A DNA stretch of 64,000 nucleotides from JBFMFR01 sp040752025 (GTDB lineage Bacteria; Chloroflexota; Anaerolineae; Anaerolineales; UBA4823), in the NCBI GenBank assembly GCA_040752025.1, contig JBFMFR010000017.1, positions 1 through 64,000 of the forward strand, given 5' to 3'. The notes below the pieces were generated by a model. That model did no database searches. It had not been told where the DNA came from and was given only the letters and a program-made list of their open reading frames with translations. Of this stretch, positions 15,286 through 23,096 are shown piece after piece. Every line of letters starts with the position of its first letter. Positions within the stretch are counted from its first letter, which is position 1. Both the position numbers and the translations under genes were made by a program.

Positions 15286-16401
15286 CTATTGGTCCGGGTT
15301 ATACCGTCCCCATATCCAGGCATCGATGCGCCGCAGCAAGCGTTTTGCAATCGATCGTATGCGGGCATACACGCGGTAACGGAACGGCAGCACATGCCGG
15401 ACGCCCGGCAGCGGGCCGCTCCAGATGGCCACGGCCGCTCCCCAGGTCAATCCAGCTCCAAAACCGACGAAAACGACCGGATCCCCGGATTTCAAACGCC
15501 CATTCTGGATCGCTTCGAAAGTAGCGATCGGGATCGAAGCCGTCGATGTGTTGCCGAAGCGGTCCAGATTGACCACACAGCGTTCCATCGGCACCTTGAG
15601 CCGTCGTATGGCAGCCTCGATGATGCGCAGGTTGGCCTGGTGAGGGATGATCAGGTGAATATCTTCCAGTGTCATCTGCGCTTGAGCCACCGCTTCTTGA
15701 GTAGCTTGCGCCATCACGCGCGTGGCGAAGCGAAATACTTCATGGCCGTTCATCTGGACATAGTGCTGCCCATCCTTTACTGTTTCCAGGCTGGCTGGCA
15801 GGTGGCTGCCGCCGCCCGGCACGATCAGCAAATCGCCCCCCGAACCATCCGAGCGCATCACCGCCGAAATCAGGCCGCCGCGCTCCTCCCTGGCCTGCAG
15901 TACAAAGGCGCCGGCGCCATCGCCGAACAGGATGCAAGTATTACGATCCTTCCAATCCACCAGGCGCGAGAGCGTCTCCGAGCCAATCACCAGGGCATTG
16001 CTGATCGAGCCGCTGCGGATCGCTTGCGTGGCCATATTCAGAGCAAAAATGAACCCCGTACAGGCTGCCAGCAAATCGAAGGCGCCGGCTTTGTTCGCCC
16101 CCAACCGGTCCTGGACGATACAGGCTGTAGCCGGGAAGATATACTCCGGCGAGGAGGTTGAGACGATGATCAGGTCCAGGTCAGCCGGCTTCAGCCGGGC
16201 GACTTCAAGAGCACGTTGCGAGGCATCTACTGCCAGGGATGCCGTGGTTTCCTGGTCGTCGGCAATCCGCCGCTCACGAATTCCCGTGTGCGATTGGATC
16301 CACTCGTCATCCGTATCCACTAGCTGCGCCAGGTCGTGATTGGTCATCACGCGTTCGGGCGCGGCCATCCCCCAACCAGTGATATGAGCGTAGGGGCTCA
16401 T
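15286..16401 (-). CDS. fabH: 3-oxoacyl-[acyl-carrier-protein] synthase III (FabH/KASIII)
   Basis: A 371-residue condensing enzyme. The catalytic triad is visible: Cys114 (AACTGF), His254 (IPHQANLRI) and Asn284 (DRFGNTSTAS). These catalyse condensation of acyl-CoA with malonyl-ACP to start fatty-acid synthesis. The canonical domain ends near residue 328 (GAAVAIWSG); about 40 further residues are basic and aromatic (VYARIRSIAKRLLRRIDAW), which is longer than the usual 320-330 residues. The start overlaps the fabF stop by four bases, so fabF-fabH are coupled with fabF first. Confidence 0.93.
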   Translation of the reverse strand: MSPYAHITGWGMAAPERVMTNHDLAQLVDTDDEWIQSHTGIRERRIADDQETTASLAVDASQRALEVARLKPADLDLIIVSTSSPEYIFPATACIVQDRLGANKAGAFDLLAACTGFIFALNMATQAIRSGSISNALVIGSETLSRLVDWKDRNTCILFGDGAGAFVLQAREERGGLISAVMRSDGSGGDLLIVPGGGSHLPASLETVKDGQHYVQMNGHEVFRFATRVMAQATQEAVAQAQMTLEDIHLIIPHQANLRIIEAAIRRLKVPMERCVVNLDRFGNTSTASIPIATFEAIQNGRLKSGDPVVFVGFGAGLTWGAAVAIWSGPLPGVRHVLPFRYRVYARIRSIAKRLLRRIDAWIWGRYNPDQ

Positions 16402-17678
16402 ATCTCGCTCTCCACCCCCTGTGCAGCGCCAGCCTGGGCCGGATCGTACCGGCTCAAAATAATCGTGGCGTTATGCCCACCGAAGCCGAAGGAGTTCGAC
16501 ATGACCCGCCGCGCCTGCGCTAACCGCGCCTGGTTGGGCACATAATCCAAATCACACTCGGGATCAGGTTTTTCGTAGTTGATCGTGGGCGGCAGCACGC
16601 CCGATTGCAACACCTTGACACAGATCAGCGCCTCCAACGCTCCTGAGGCTCCCAATAGATGTCCAGTCATCGATTTCGTCGAAGAGACCGGGATACGATA
16701 AGCCTGTTCGCCGAAAACGGTCTTGATCGCCGCCGTTTCGCTTTTGTCGTTCAGAGGCGTGCTGGTGCCGTGTGCGTTGATGTAATCGATATCCGTGATG
16801 TTCATTCCGGCGTCGTCGAGCGCCATGCGCATGCAATTGGCCGCTCCCAGGCCGTTTGCCGCCGGTGCGGAAATGTGATAGGCGTCGTTGGTAGCGCCAT
16901 AGCCGCTCACTTCTGCCAGGATCGTCGCCCCGCGCGCCTGGGCATACTCCAACCCTTCCAGGATCAACACCGCCGAGCCCTCGCCCATCACGAAACCATC
17001 CCGCTCCAGGTCGAAAGGCCGCGAGGCGTGCAATGGATCATCGTTACGCCTGGAAAGCGCCGTCATCACGTTCATCCCCGCGATGGCGATGGGCACGATC
17101 GCCGCTTCGCTGCCCCCAGCCAGCATCACGTCCGCGTGGCCGCGGCGGATCACCTCGGCAGCCTCTCCCACTGCATTCGTGCCCGAGGCGCAGGCTGTAA
17201 CAACGGCCATGTTGGGACCGCGCGCCCCCAGGTTAATGGCGACTATGCCCGCCGCCGTATCCGGCAGCATCATCGGCACCAGGAACGGGCTAACACGTGA
17301 AGGCCCGCGCTCATTAAATACCTGCAACTGCTCGAACAGAGTCCCGATCCCCCCGATTCCGGTTCCAATCACAACACCGACGCGGTCGCGGTTGCCATCG
17401 TGGATTTCCAACCTGGCAGCCTGCACTGCCTGCAAAGCTGAGGCCAGGGCGAATTGTGAAAACCGGTCCATGCGGCGCGCCTCACGATTGCCAAACAAAG
17501 CCGCGCCATCGAAACCTTTGACCTCGGCAGCGAAATGCACCCCGTGATCCTTCGTATCAAAATGCGTGATCGGCCCAAAACCTGGTTGGCCGGCCAGGAT
17601 ATTCTGCCACAGGCTGCCTTCATCATTGCCCACCGGGCTGATGCAGCCCAGGCCTGTGATTACAACACGTCTCCGCAT
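16398..17678 (-). CDS. fabF: 3-oxoacyl-[acyl-carrier-protein] synthase II (FabF/KASII)
   Basis: A 426-residue condensing enzyme that elongates acyl-ACP with malonyl-ACP. Catalytic Cys163 lies in VTACASGTNA, and the two His residues in YINAHGTSTPLND and KSMTGHLLGASG; NSFGFGGHNA is the C-terminal glycine-rich motif. Start ATG at 17678 (MRRRVVITGLG) has GGAGG six bases upstream; the frame is open to 17699 but those seven residues are non-conserved. It is first in a two-gene unit with fabH. No acpP, fabD or fabG is beside it, unlike many fab clusters. Confidence 0.95.
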   Translation of the reverse strand: MRRRVVITGLGCISPVGNDEGSLWQNILAGQPGFGPITHFDTKDHGVHFAAEVKGFDGAALFGNREARRMDRFSQFALASALQAVQAARLEIHDGNRDRVGVVIGTGIGGIGTLFEQLQVFNERGPSRVSPFLVPMMLPDTAAGIVAINLGARGPNMAVVTACASGTNAVGEAAEVIRRGHADVMLAGGSEAAIVPIAIAGMNVMTALSRRNDDPLHASRPFDLERDGFVMGEGSAVLILEGLEYAQARGATILAEVSGYGATNDAYHISAPAANGLGAANCMRMALDDAGMNITDIDYINAHGTSTPLNDKSETAAIKTVFGEQAYRIPVSSTKSMTGHLLGASGALEALICVKVLQSGVLPPTINYEKPDPECDLDYVPNQARLAQARRVMSNSFGFGGHNATIILSRYDPAQAGAAQGVESEI

Positions 17679-17756
17679 AACAACCTCCAAAATCATCACG
17701 CCATATCCTGCTTCCCAGCAGGTTCAGGCGTTTCGTTTAGCCAGAATGCACAAGTA

Positions 17757-17782
17757 GTTATAGGTTAACCAAATCATATAAC
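17757..17782. promoter_or_regulatory. Nested palindrome upstream of fabF
   Basis: GTTATA (17757-17762), a perfect GGTTAACC palindrome (17763-17770) and TATAAC (17777-17782) form a nested inverted repeat about 80 bases before the fabF start. It could be an operator or overlap a -10 box (TATAAC on the minus strand). No matching -35 was found. Confidence 0.3.
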
Positions 17783-17818
17783 ACCAATCTCCACCAAGAG
17801 GCGCGCAACCAGGGCCAA

Positions 17819-17844
17819 TCAAAAATGCCCGAGGGAACGGGCAC
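17819..17844 (-). terminator. Rho-independent terminator of the HAD-DinB gene
   Basis: TGCCCG and CGGGCA pair around a six-base AGGGAA loop; on the minus strand TTTTTG follows. It lies about 25 bases after the stop at 17870 and isolates this gene from fabF. Confidence 0.75.
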
Positions 17845-17869
17845 TTTCCAATAGGGAATGTTCGGGGAT

Positions 17870-19078
17870 TTACAACCTCGCCGCCTGCAGAACCTGGTGC
17901 ACTTGCTGCAAGTGCAACCGGTCGTGCCCGGCAATGATGTTGACCAGCTCGATCAGCCGGGTTGGGCCGAAAATGGCATGCCGAGCAGAGCGATTCCAAT
18001 CTTCAGGCTTCATCGCCTCCAGCGCTTCAATCAGGCGCGCTCTTGCGATTTGGAACTGCGCCAAAGCCTGCCTGCCATCCTGAGCGATATACTGGCGCTC
18101 CTGCGCCCAGGGATCGGTATCCTGGCCGGGCAAGAACGGGTTACTTTCCTCGAGCACTTTTCTCAGGCGTGGCAAGTTGACCTCCTGCTCTACATCGCGC
18201 AGGTGGCACAAGATCTCAGTCAGACACCACTCATTCAACTCGGGCTGCTTACGCCATAATCCATCGGGAAAACCACGGCACAGGCTGTCCAACGTGGCCG
18301 GTGTGGAGCGCAGCGTTGCCAGCATAGCCACAGGATGTTCATAGGTGGGCAACAAGCTATCTTCAGCCAGGCTATCCAACCAGGGCAAAACTTGCTCCAG
18401 GCCACCCTGCATGGCAGGAGCCTGCATACCTTCCGGAAGCTGCGCCCCATCCTTCGGTACCCAGAAAGCCGGTACTCCCGCCTGGCGTGCCATAACAATG
18501 TCTCGTTCCAGATCATCCCCAACCATCAACACCGGCTCCGCTGGCCAACCCAGGCGAGCCAGCAACTCAGCCAGGTAAGCCGGGTCGGGTTTGGCGAAAT
18601 GGAACGTTTCGTAAGAACTGACCAGTTCGAACGGATAACGCTCGGGAGACAGGCCAGCCCACTCCAGGCGCTGCCGGATGGCAGTCAGCGGGAAGAGCGG
18701 GTTGGTCGCAATCGCCAGGCGGTAACCGCGCCCCAGAGCCTGCTCCACCAGTTCCACAGCTTGAGGACGTGGGCGGGTCAGGTCGCGCAAACTCGGGAAA
18801 ACCTCGGCATAGAATCGCTCGGCTACTGCTGCAAATTCAACCGGGTCGACCTTTACCAACGAAAAAAAGCTTTGGTCGAATATTTCTTTGAGGGTGCAAT
18901 CCGCCCGCCGGTTTTGCACCATCTGGTGTGTGCCTGCCAACAGGGCATTGACAAACGTTTCCCCATCCAGGTAAGGGGCCACATGCTTCGAGAAAGCCCC
19001 CAGGTAGTTGGGCAAAAACGAATCAATGTCATTGACTAACAGCGTGTCATCCAGGTCCAGCAGCAAGGTAAAGTTCAC
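17870..19078 (-). CDS. HAD-superfamily hydrolase fused to a DinB-like domain
   Basis: A 402-residue two-domain protein. Residues about 1-225 are a HAD phosphatase: LLLDLDDTLL (motif I nucleophile and acid Asp), AIATNPLFP (motif II), FAKPDPAYL (motif III Lys) and MVGDDLERDI (motif IV). After a short linker, residues about 240-400 are a four-helix DinB-like bundle with LNEWCLTEILCHLRDVEQE and NIIAGHDRLHLQQVHQVL, whose His residues match the metal site of DinB/YfiT proteins. The start is a GTG at 19078 overlapping the upstream stop (GTGA) with AGGAG eight bases before; the ATG at 19117 lies inside the upstream gene. It likely forms an operon with the Cys-rich gene and efp. Confidence 0.8.
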   Translation of the reverse strand: MNFTLLLDLDDTLLVNDIDSFLPNYLGAFSKHVAPYLDGETFVNALLAGTHQMVQNRRADCTLKEIFDQSFFSLVKVDPVEFAAVAERFYAEVFPSLRDLTRPRPQAVELVEQALGRGYRLAIATNPLFPLTAIRQRLEWAGLSPERYPFELVSSYETFHFAKPDPAYLAELLARLGWPAEPVLMVGDDLERDIVMARQAGVPAFWVPKDGAQLPEGMQAPAMQGGLEQVLPWLDSLAEDSLLPTYEHPVAMLATLRSTPATLDSLCRGFPDGLWRKQPELNEWCLTEILCHLRDVEQEVNLPRLRKVLEESNPFLPGQDTDPWAQERQYIAQDGRQALAQFQIARARLIEALEAMKPEDWNRSARHAIFGPTRLIELVNIIAGHDRLHLQQVHQVLQAARL

Positions 19079-19410
19079 GATTTTTCTCCTGTAAAAACTG
19101 GCGGCAAAGGATGACATTCACCACAACCGATGTAGGGATCGAAGCCCTGGCGCTGAGTCCTGGTACACACCGCGCTGACTCGCACCTGTCGCTTGATAAA
19201 CGGGAAGGGACGCTCCAGGCGCGGCACCAGTACCATCGCCTCGCAGGCGTTCGCCATCAAGATCTGCGGGACCGGGCAGGTGCTGCATAAGTCAGCGCTC
19301 CACCGCAAGGGCGGCAGAGCATCTCCGAGCAAACGGCACTCTTCATGATCCCGGCCTCGGTAATAATCCCCGTAGAAATAACGGCACTCTTTTCCGGCAG
19401 GTGTTCGCAT
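19075..19410 (-). CDS. Small Cys-rich protein, probable metal-binding
   Basis: A 111-residue protein with eight Cys in spaced sets: KEC near the start, EEC at about 25, CSTC at 42-45, single Cys at about 56 and 82, and CGEC at 96-99. The grouping suggests one or two zinc or iron-sulphur sites; I do not recognise the family. It starts 33 bases after efp ends and its stop overlaps the GTG of the HAD-DinB gene, so the three are probably co-transcribed. No obvious ribosome site precedes ATG 19410. Confidence 0.6.
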   Translation of the reverse strand: MRTPAGKECRYFYGDYYRGRDHEECRLLGDALPPLRWSADLCSTCPVPQILMANACEAMVLVPRLERPFPFIKRQVRVSAVCTRTQRQGFDPYIGCGECHPLPPVFTGEKS

Positions 19411-19443
19411 TCGTTTAGCAGTGAAGAACGATTATGCCGGTGC

Positions 19444-20001
19444 TTACACCCGGGTAATATAGCTACCTTCGCTGGTATTGACGCGGATCGTGTCGCCCAC
19501 GTTCACAAAGTTGGGCACCTGCACCTGCAAGCCAGTTTCCGTGATCACTTTCTTGGTTACACCTGTGGCGGTATCCCCACGCACAGACGCCTCTGCCTCA
19601 GTGACCAGCATATCCACAGTGAGCGGTAGTTCAACATCGATCGGTTCGCCCTCATAAAAAGTGAGCTTGACTTCGAGACCTTCCTTGAGCATCGCAGCCG
19701 CGTCGCCCAGCAGGTCCGCCGGGATAGCCGGCTGCTCATAAGTCTCCAAATCCATAAAATGAAAGAACTGGCCATCGCCATAGAGATATTGTACGTTGTG
19801 AAAATCCAGGCGCACATCTTGAACGCGATCACCAGAAGTGAAGGTCATTTCCAGGTTAGTACCTTTGCGCAGGTTGACTGTTTTTACTCGAATGGTAGCA
19901 TTGCCGCGACCAGGCTTGTGGTGGTGGTACTCCAGCACCTTAAATAAATTCCCATCGTATTCGAAAGTCACGCCCTTGCGCAGATCATTAACATCAATCA
20001 T
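19444..20001 (-). CDS. efp: Translation elongation factor P
   Basis: A 185-residue three-domain protein that relieves ribosome stalling at polyproline. It starts MIDVNDLRKGVTFEYDGNLF, domain II has DVRLDFHNVQYLYGDGQFFHFMD, and domain III ends GDTIRVNTSEGSYITRV. The tip loop HHHKPGRGNA places Arg at position 32, where Lys is modified in E. coli-type EF-P and Arg is rhamnosylated in EarP-type bacteria. No earP or epmA is in the window. Length and domain order are standard. Divergent from the receiver gene at 20200; TATAAT lies about 35 bases upstream on the minus strand. Confidence 0.96.
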   Translation of the reverse strand: MIDVNDLRKGVTFEYDGNLFKVLEYHHHKPGRGNATIRVKTVNLRKGTNLEMTFTSGDRVQDVRLDFHNVQYLYGDGQFFHFMDLETYEQPAIPADLLGDAAAMLKEGLEVKLTFYEGEPIDVELPLTVDMLVTEAEASVRGDTATGVTKKVITETGLQVQVPNFVNVGDTIRVNTSEGSYITRV

Positions 20002-20199
20002 TCTTGCCTCGCTTTAGGTTTATAATTATATGCCAACCAAATTCATCTCGAAAATGGGAAACGCGAAACGCGAATCTGCATTTTACGCTGGGCATACGGA
20101 TATCCAGAAGATTATAGCCTGTAGCCAGAGGCATGGCAAGGGCAAATCTTGGGCTCCTGTGGTAAACTTGCATTACACCTGGATCAGGGAGATAATCTC

Positions 20200-20598
20200 A
20201 TGACAGAAGATGCTATCAGGCAAGTCGTTTACATTGAAGATGAACAGGAAATGATCGACCTGGTTCGCCTAATCTTATCGCGCAAGCACTTTGAAGTGCT
20301 GGGAGCCAGTGGCGGGCGTGAAGGTCTGGATCTGGTGCGGCGCATCTTGCCAGATGTCATTCTCCTGGATTTGATGATGCCAGACATGGACGGGTGGGAA
20401 GTCTACCAGCAGTTGAAAGCCGACGAAGCCACCCGCCCGATCCCGGTGATTGTTGTAACTGCCAAAGCTCAGAATATCGACAAAGTTCTGGGATTGCACA
20501 TTGCCAAAGTGGATGACTATATTTCCAAGCCTTTCAGCCCTGTGGAGCTACAGGAAAGCCTGGAAAAAGTGTTGCTCAAGCGAGCTTCTGACCAGTAG
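20200..20598 (+). CDS. Single-domain response regulator (CheY-like receiver)
   Basis: A 132-residue stand-alone receiver. YIEDEQEM gives the acidic pair, VILLDLMMPDMDGWEVY the phospho-acceptor Asp, IVVTAKAQ the Thr switch, and DDYISKPFSP the conserved Lys. There is no output domain. ATG 20200 is preferred over 20149 because GGGAG lies ten bases upstream and MTEDAIRQVVYIEDE matches the normal start. No kinase is adjacent; the nearest is the sensor kinase at 45.5 kb. Confidence 0.9.
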   Translation: MTEDAIRQVVYIEDEQEMIDLVRLILSRKHFEVLGASGGREGLDLVRRILPDVILLDLMMPDMDGWEVYQQLKADEATRPIPVIVVTAKAQNIDKVLGLHIAKVDDYISKPFSPVELQESLEKVLLKRASDQ

Positions 20599-20643
20599 AT
20601 CAGCCTTTCAAGCTGACCTCGACATCAGACAGGCTGGCATGTT

Positions 20644-21021
20644 ATGCGCTGGGTTACCATTCACAACCTCACTCATTCCGGAATTGCCCCGGTTCAGGCG
20701 CATTACTGCGATTCCTTTTTCTGCCAGCTACGCGGGTTAACCTTCCGCCGGGTTTTGCCTCCAGATCAGGGGCTGTTGCTGGTACAGGGGCGCGACAGCC
20801 GCCTGGATTCGGCTATCCACATGCTCGGTGTATATTTCGACCTGGCAGTGGTGTGGATCAACCAGGACGAGGAAGTAGTGGATGTGAAGCTGGCTCGCCG
20901 CTGGCGACCAGCCTACGTCCCCAAGCGCCCGGCGCGCTACGTGCTGGAACTGGCAGCTGAAAGGCTAAATGATTTTCACATTGGAGATCGTGTTAAGATT
21001 GAAACGCTACAAAACCCTTAG
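20644..21021 (+). CDS. DUF192 family protein
   Basis: A 125-residue protein matching DUF192: CQLRGLTFRRVLPPDQGLLL, the AIHMLGVYFDLAVVWINQDEEVVDV core, and YVLELAAERLNDFHIGDRVKI at the end. Members are small beta-rich proteins of unknown biochemical role, often secreted. This one lacks a signal peptide. It starts about 45 bases after the receiver gene and overlaps the LysM-M23 gene by about 50 bases if the latter begins at 20969. Confidence 0.8.
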   Translation: MRWVTIHNLTHSGIAPVQAHYCDSFFCQLRGLTFRRVLPPDQGLLLVQGRDSRLDSAIHMLGVYFDLAVVWINQDEEVVDVKLARRWRPAYVPKRPARYVLELAAERLNDFHIGDRVKIETLQNP

Positions 21022-22444
21022 CTTCTCTCTTGCTGTGCTAATGTTACTGTGCCTGGCGCTGCTTACGCCTGCCAACCAGGGCCTGGCGCAAGGCGAAGAA
21101 CCAGCCGGCCCCGTTTACATCGTCCAAGAAGGCGACTCTCTCTGGAGCATCGCCTTGCGCTTTCGCGTCTCGGTGGATGATCTGGTCGCAATCAACAACA
21201 TGAGCAACCCCAACCAGTTGGTTCTAGGCGACCGCCTGGTGATCCCGGGTTTAACGGGCGTCCAGGGAGTGCTGGTGTCGACCACAGTTGCCTACGGCGA
21301 TACCCTGCGCAGTCTGAGCCGCCGCTACGGAATCGCCGAAGAGATGCTCATCCGCCTTAACCACCTGACCAGCCCGGCAGAGCTTTACGTGGGAGCGCCT
21401 TTGGTGCTGGTCGAACAGGAAACCACCCCGAAGGCCGAAATGCGCTCCCTGCTCAGCTCAGAACAATCCTTGCTCGAACTGGCCGTCGCCCAGGGAGGCA
21501 ACCCCTGGAGCTACGTGATCTCCAACAACTTGCAAGGCACCTGGGATGCCATCCCCGGCGATGTATTGCGCCAATCCATCGAAAGCGAAACTGGAACCGT
21601 CACCTACGGGCCAAGTTCCTTGCCCGGAGCGATCACAGCCATCGAATTGCAGCCCTCGCCCTATGTACAGGGCAAAGCTGCCGTCATTCGCGTCACCGCA
21701 AAACCAGGTATGACCCTGAGCGGCTCGCTCAACGAGCGCCAACTGGAGTTCTTTCCAGATGAAAACGGCGACTACATCAGCATGATGGGCGTGCACGCGA
21801 TGACCAAACCAGGCCTATATCCACTCGTCTTGAGCGGGAATCTGCCGGAAACAGCCCCCGATAACAGCGCCGCGTTTTCCTTCTCGCAAGCGGTCTACAT
21901 CCGCAGCGGCAACTATCCTTTTGACCCTGTCCTGATCGTCAGCCCTGAAACCATCGACCCGGCAGTCACAGCCCCGGAGGATGCCCAATGGACTGCCCTG
22001 GCAAGCACAGTCACTCCCGAAAAATTATGGCAAGGGGCCTTCCAAAACCCTATGCCCGAACCTTTCCAGGAATGTTGGCCGTCTCGCTTCGGGAACCGCC
22101 GGTCTTACAACGGCAGCGCTTACGTTTATTTCCACTCCGGGTTGGATTTTTGCGGCGGCGTTGGCATCGAAATTTACGCCCCCGCCAACGGGATCGTGGT
22201 ATTCGCTGGCCCGCTGACTGTGCGCGGCAACGCCACCATGATCGATCATGGCTGGGGTGTTTACTCGGCTTACATGCACCAATCCGAGATCAAAGTGCAG
22301 GTTGGCGATCGCGTCGAGCCCGGCCAGGTCATCGGCCTGGTGGGCGGCACCGGGCGCGTCACTGGCCCTCACCTGCACTGGGAAATCTGGTCTGGAGGCG
22401 TACAGGTAGACCCCCTCGATTGGCTGCAGCAAACTTTTCCCTGA
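20969..22444 (+). CDS. Secreted LysM-M23 peptidoglycan endopeptidase
   Basis: A 491-residue exported cell-wall hydrolase. A signal segment (LSFSLAVLMLLCLALLTPA) is followed by two LysM repeats (about 48-93, YIVQEGDSLWSIALRF; and 99-144, VAYGDTLRSLSRRYGI) that bind glycan, a middle beta-rich region, and a C-terminal M23 domain (about 360-490) with zinc ligands in FHSGLDFCGG (H-x3-D) and GPHLHWEIW (H-x-H). ATG 20969 follows AAAGG; GTG 20990 follows GGAG and would remove most overlap with the DUF192 gene. It cleaves peptide cross-links during wall turnover. Confidence 0.9.
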   Translation: MIFTLEIVLRLKRYKTLSFSLAVLMLLCLALLTPANQGLAQGEEPAGPVYIVQEGDSLWSIALRFRVSVDDLVAINNMSNPNQLVLGDRLVIPGLTGVQGVLVSTTVAYGDTLRSLSRRYGIAEEMLIRLNHLTSPAELYVGAPLVLVEQETTPKAEMRSLLSSEQSLLELAVAQGGNPWSYVISNNLQGTWDAIPGDVLRQSIESETGTVTYGPSSLPGAITAIELQPSPYVQGKAAVIRVTAKPGMTLSGSLNERQLEFFPDENGDYISMMGVHAMTKPGLYPLVLSGNLPETAPDNSAAFSFSQAVYIRSGNYPFDPVLIVSPETIDPAVTAPEDAQWTALASTVTPEKLWQGAFQNPMPEPFQECWPSRFGNRRSYNGSAYVYFHSGLDFCGGVGIEIYAPANGIVVFAGPLTVRGNATMIDHGWGVYSAYMHQSEIKVQVGDRVEPGQVIGLVGGTGRVTGPHLHWEIWSGGVQVDPLDWLQQTFP

Positions 22445-22759
22445 TTATTCCAGGGGCGCTTCCTCCCCAGCTTCATCAGGTTCATCAAGTTCATCTTGCT
22501 CCTGCGTTTCAGCAGGGAACTGCATGCCTTCATATGCCCCGGCGTAGTAATCCGCCAGGATCTGCCGGGCGTGTTCTACTTGATCGGGCGGCACCAGGAT
22601 CTGCACCCTACCCAACACACCAACCGTCATGGCGTAGACAGAGCCGGCTCCTTCCTGAGAGAGCACGGTAGGCACACCTTGCGCCTCGAGAAAGCCGCGC
22701 ACCACTTCTGCCTGCAACGCCCCAGCCACTTCTTCAATCACTTCCCATTCATCGTGCAT
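22445..22759 (-). CDS. DUF2007-like small protein
   Basis: A 104-residue protein. Residues about 3-70 (WEVIEEVAGALQAEVVRGFLEAQGVPTVL and VQILVPPDQVEHARQIL) match the DUF2007/putative signal-transducing fold, which has an ACT-like ferredoxin topology. The tail is very acidic (EQDELDEPDEAGEE). ATG 22759 has AGGAGG eight bases upstream; the frame stays open to 23116 but that region is intergenic in character. Its stop touches the stop of the LysM-M23 gene. Function unknown. Confidence 0.75.
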   Translation of the reverse strand: MHDEWEVIEEVAGALQAEVVRGFLEAQGVPTVLSQEGAGSVYAMTVGVLGRVQILVPPDQVEHARQILADYYAGAYEGMQFPAETQEQDELDEPDEAGEEAPLE

Positions 22760-23096
22760 ACATCTGCCTCCTACGGAATAACTGCATACGCAGCCGGGCG
22801 AAAAACTTGCCGAAATCCTATACCAGTATAAAACCACACCATCTATTTGGCAACCCACCAAAAACTCGAGAAGGCTCTCCCTGGTTATTCTCACTTCATA
22901 GAGTATAATATGTTCAGATAAAATGCGTACGAAAATATGCACACGCTCTCTGCCGGCTAAAGGCCAGGCAAGGCGGACACCTATTACAGCGAACTTGCTC
23001 CGAGTTGGAGTGGGCCGTTGTTTTGTCGCGCTGGAACCTGTTCCGGTTCCTGCTCTTCGCCCGAACACTTTCGTACGTATAATTTGAGGATAGTTT
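22760..23096. promoter_or_regulatory. Divergent intergenic region with two TATAAT boxes
   Basis: This 337-base gap separates the DUF2007-like gene (minus) from the 532-residue gene (plus). TATAAT occurs on the plus strand at 22904-22909 and at 23078-23083, the latter about 14 bases before the ATG at 23097; neither has a good -35. CGTACGAAA near 22926 and TTTCGTACG near 23069 form a long-range inverted repeat. No RNA gene was recognised. Confidence 0.4.

Noticed and set aside
17700..17870. Region before fabF considered as an acpP gene or riboswitch
   Set aside because: No ACP motif (DSL) is found in any frame and no recognised aptamer fold can be drawn; a terminator and a palindrome explain the visible structure.
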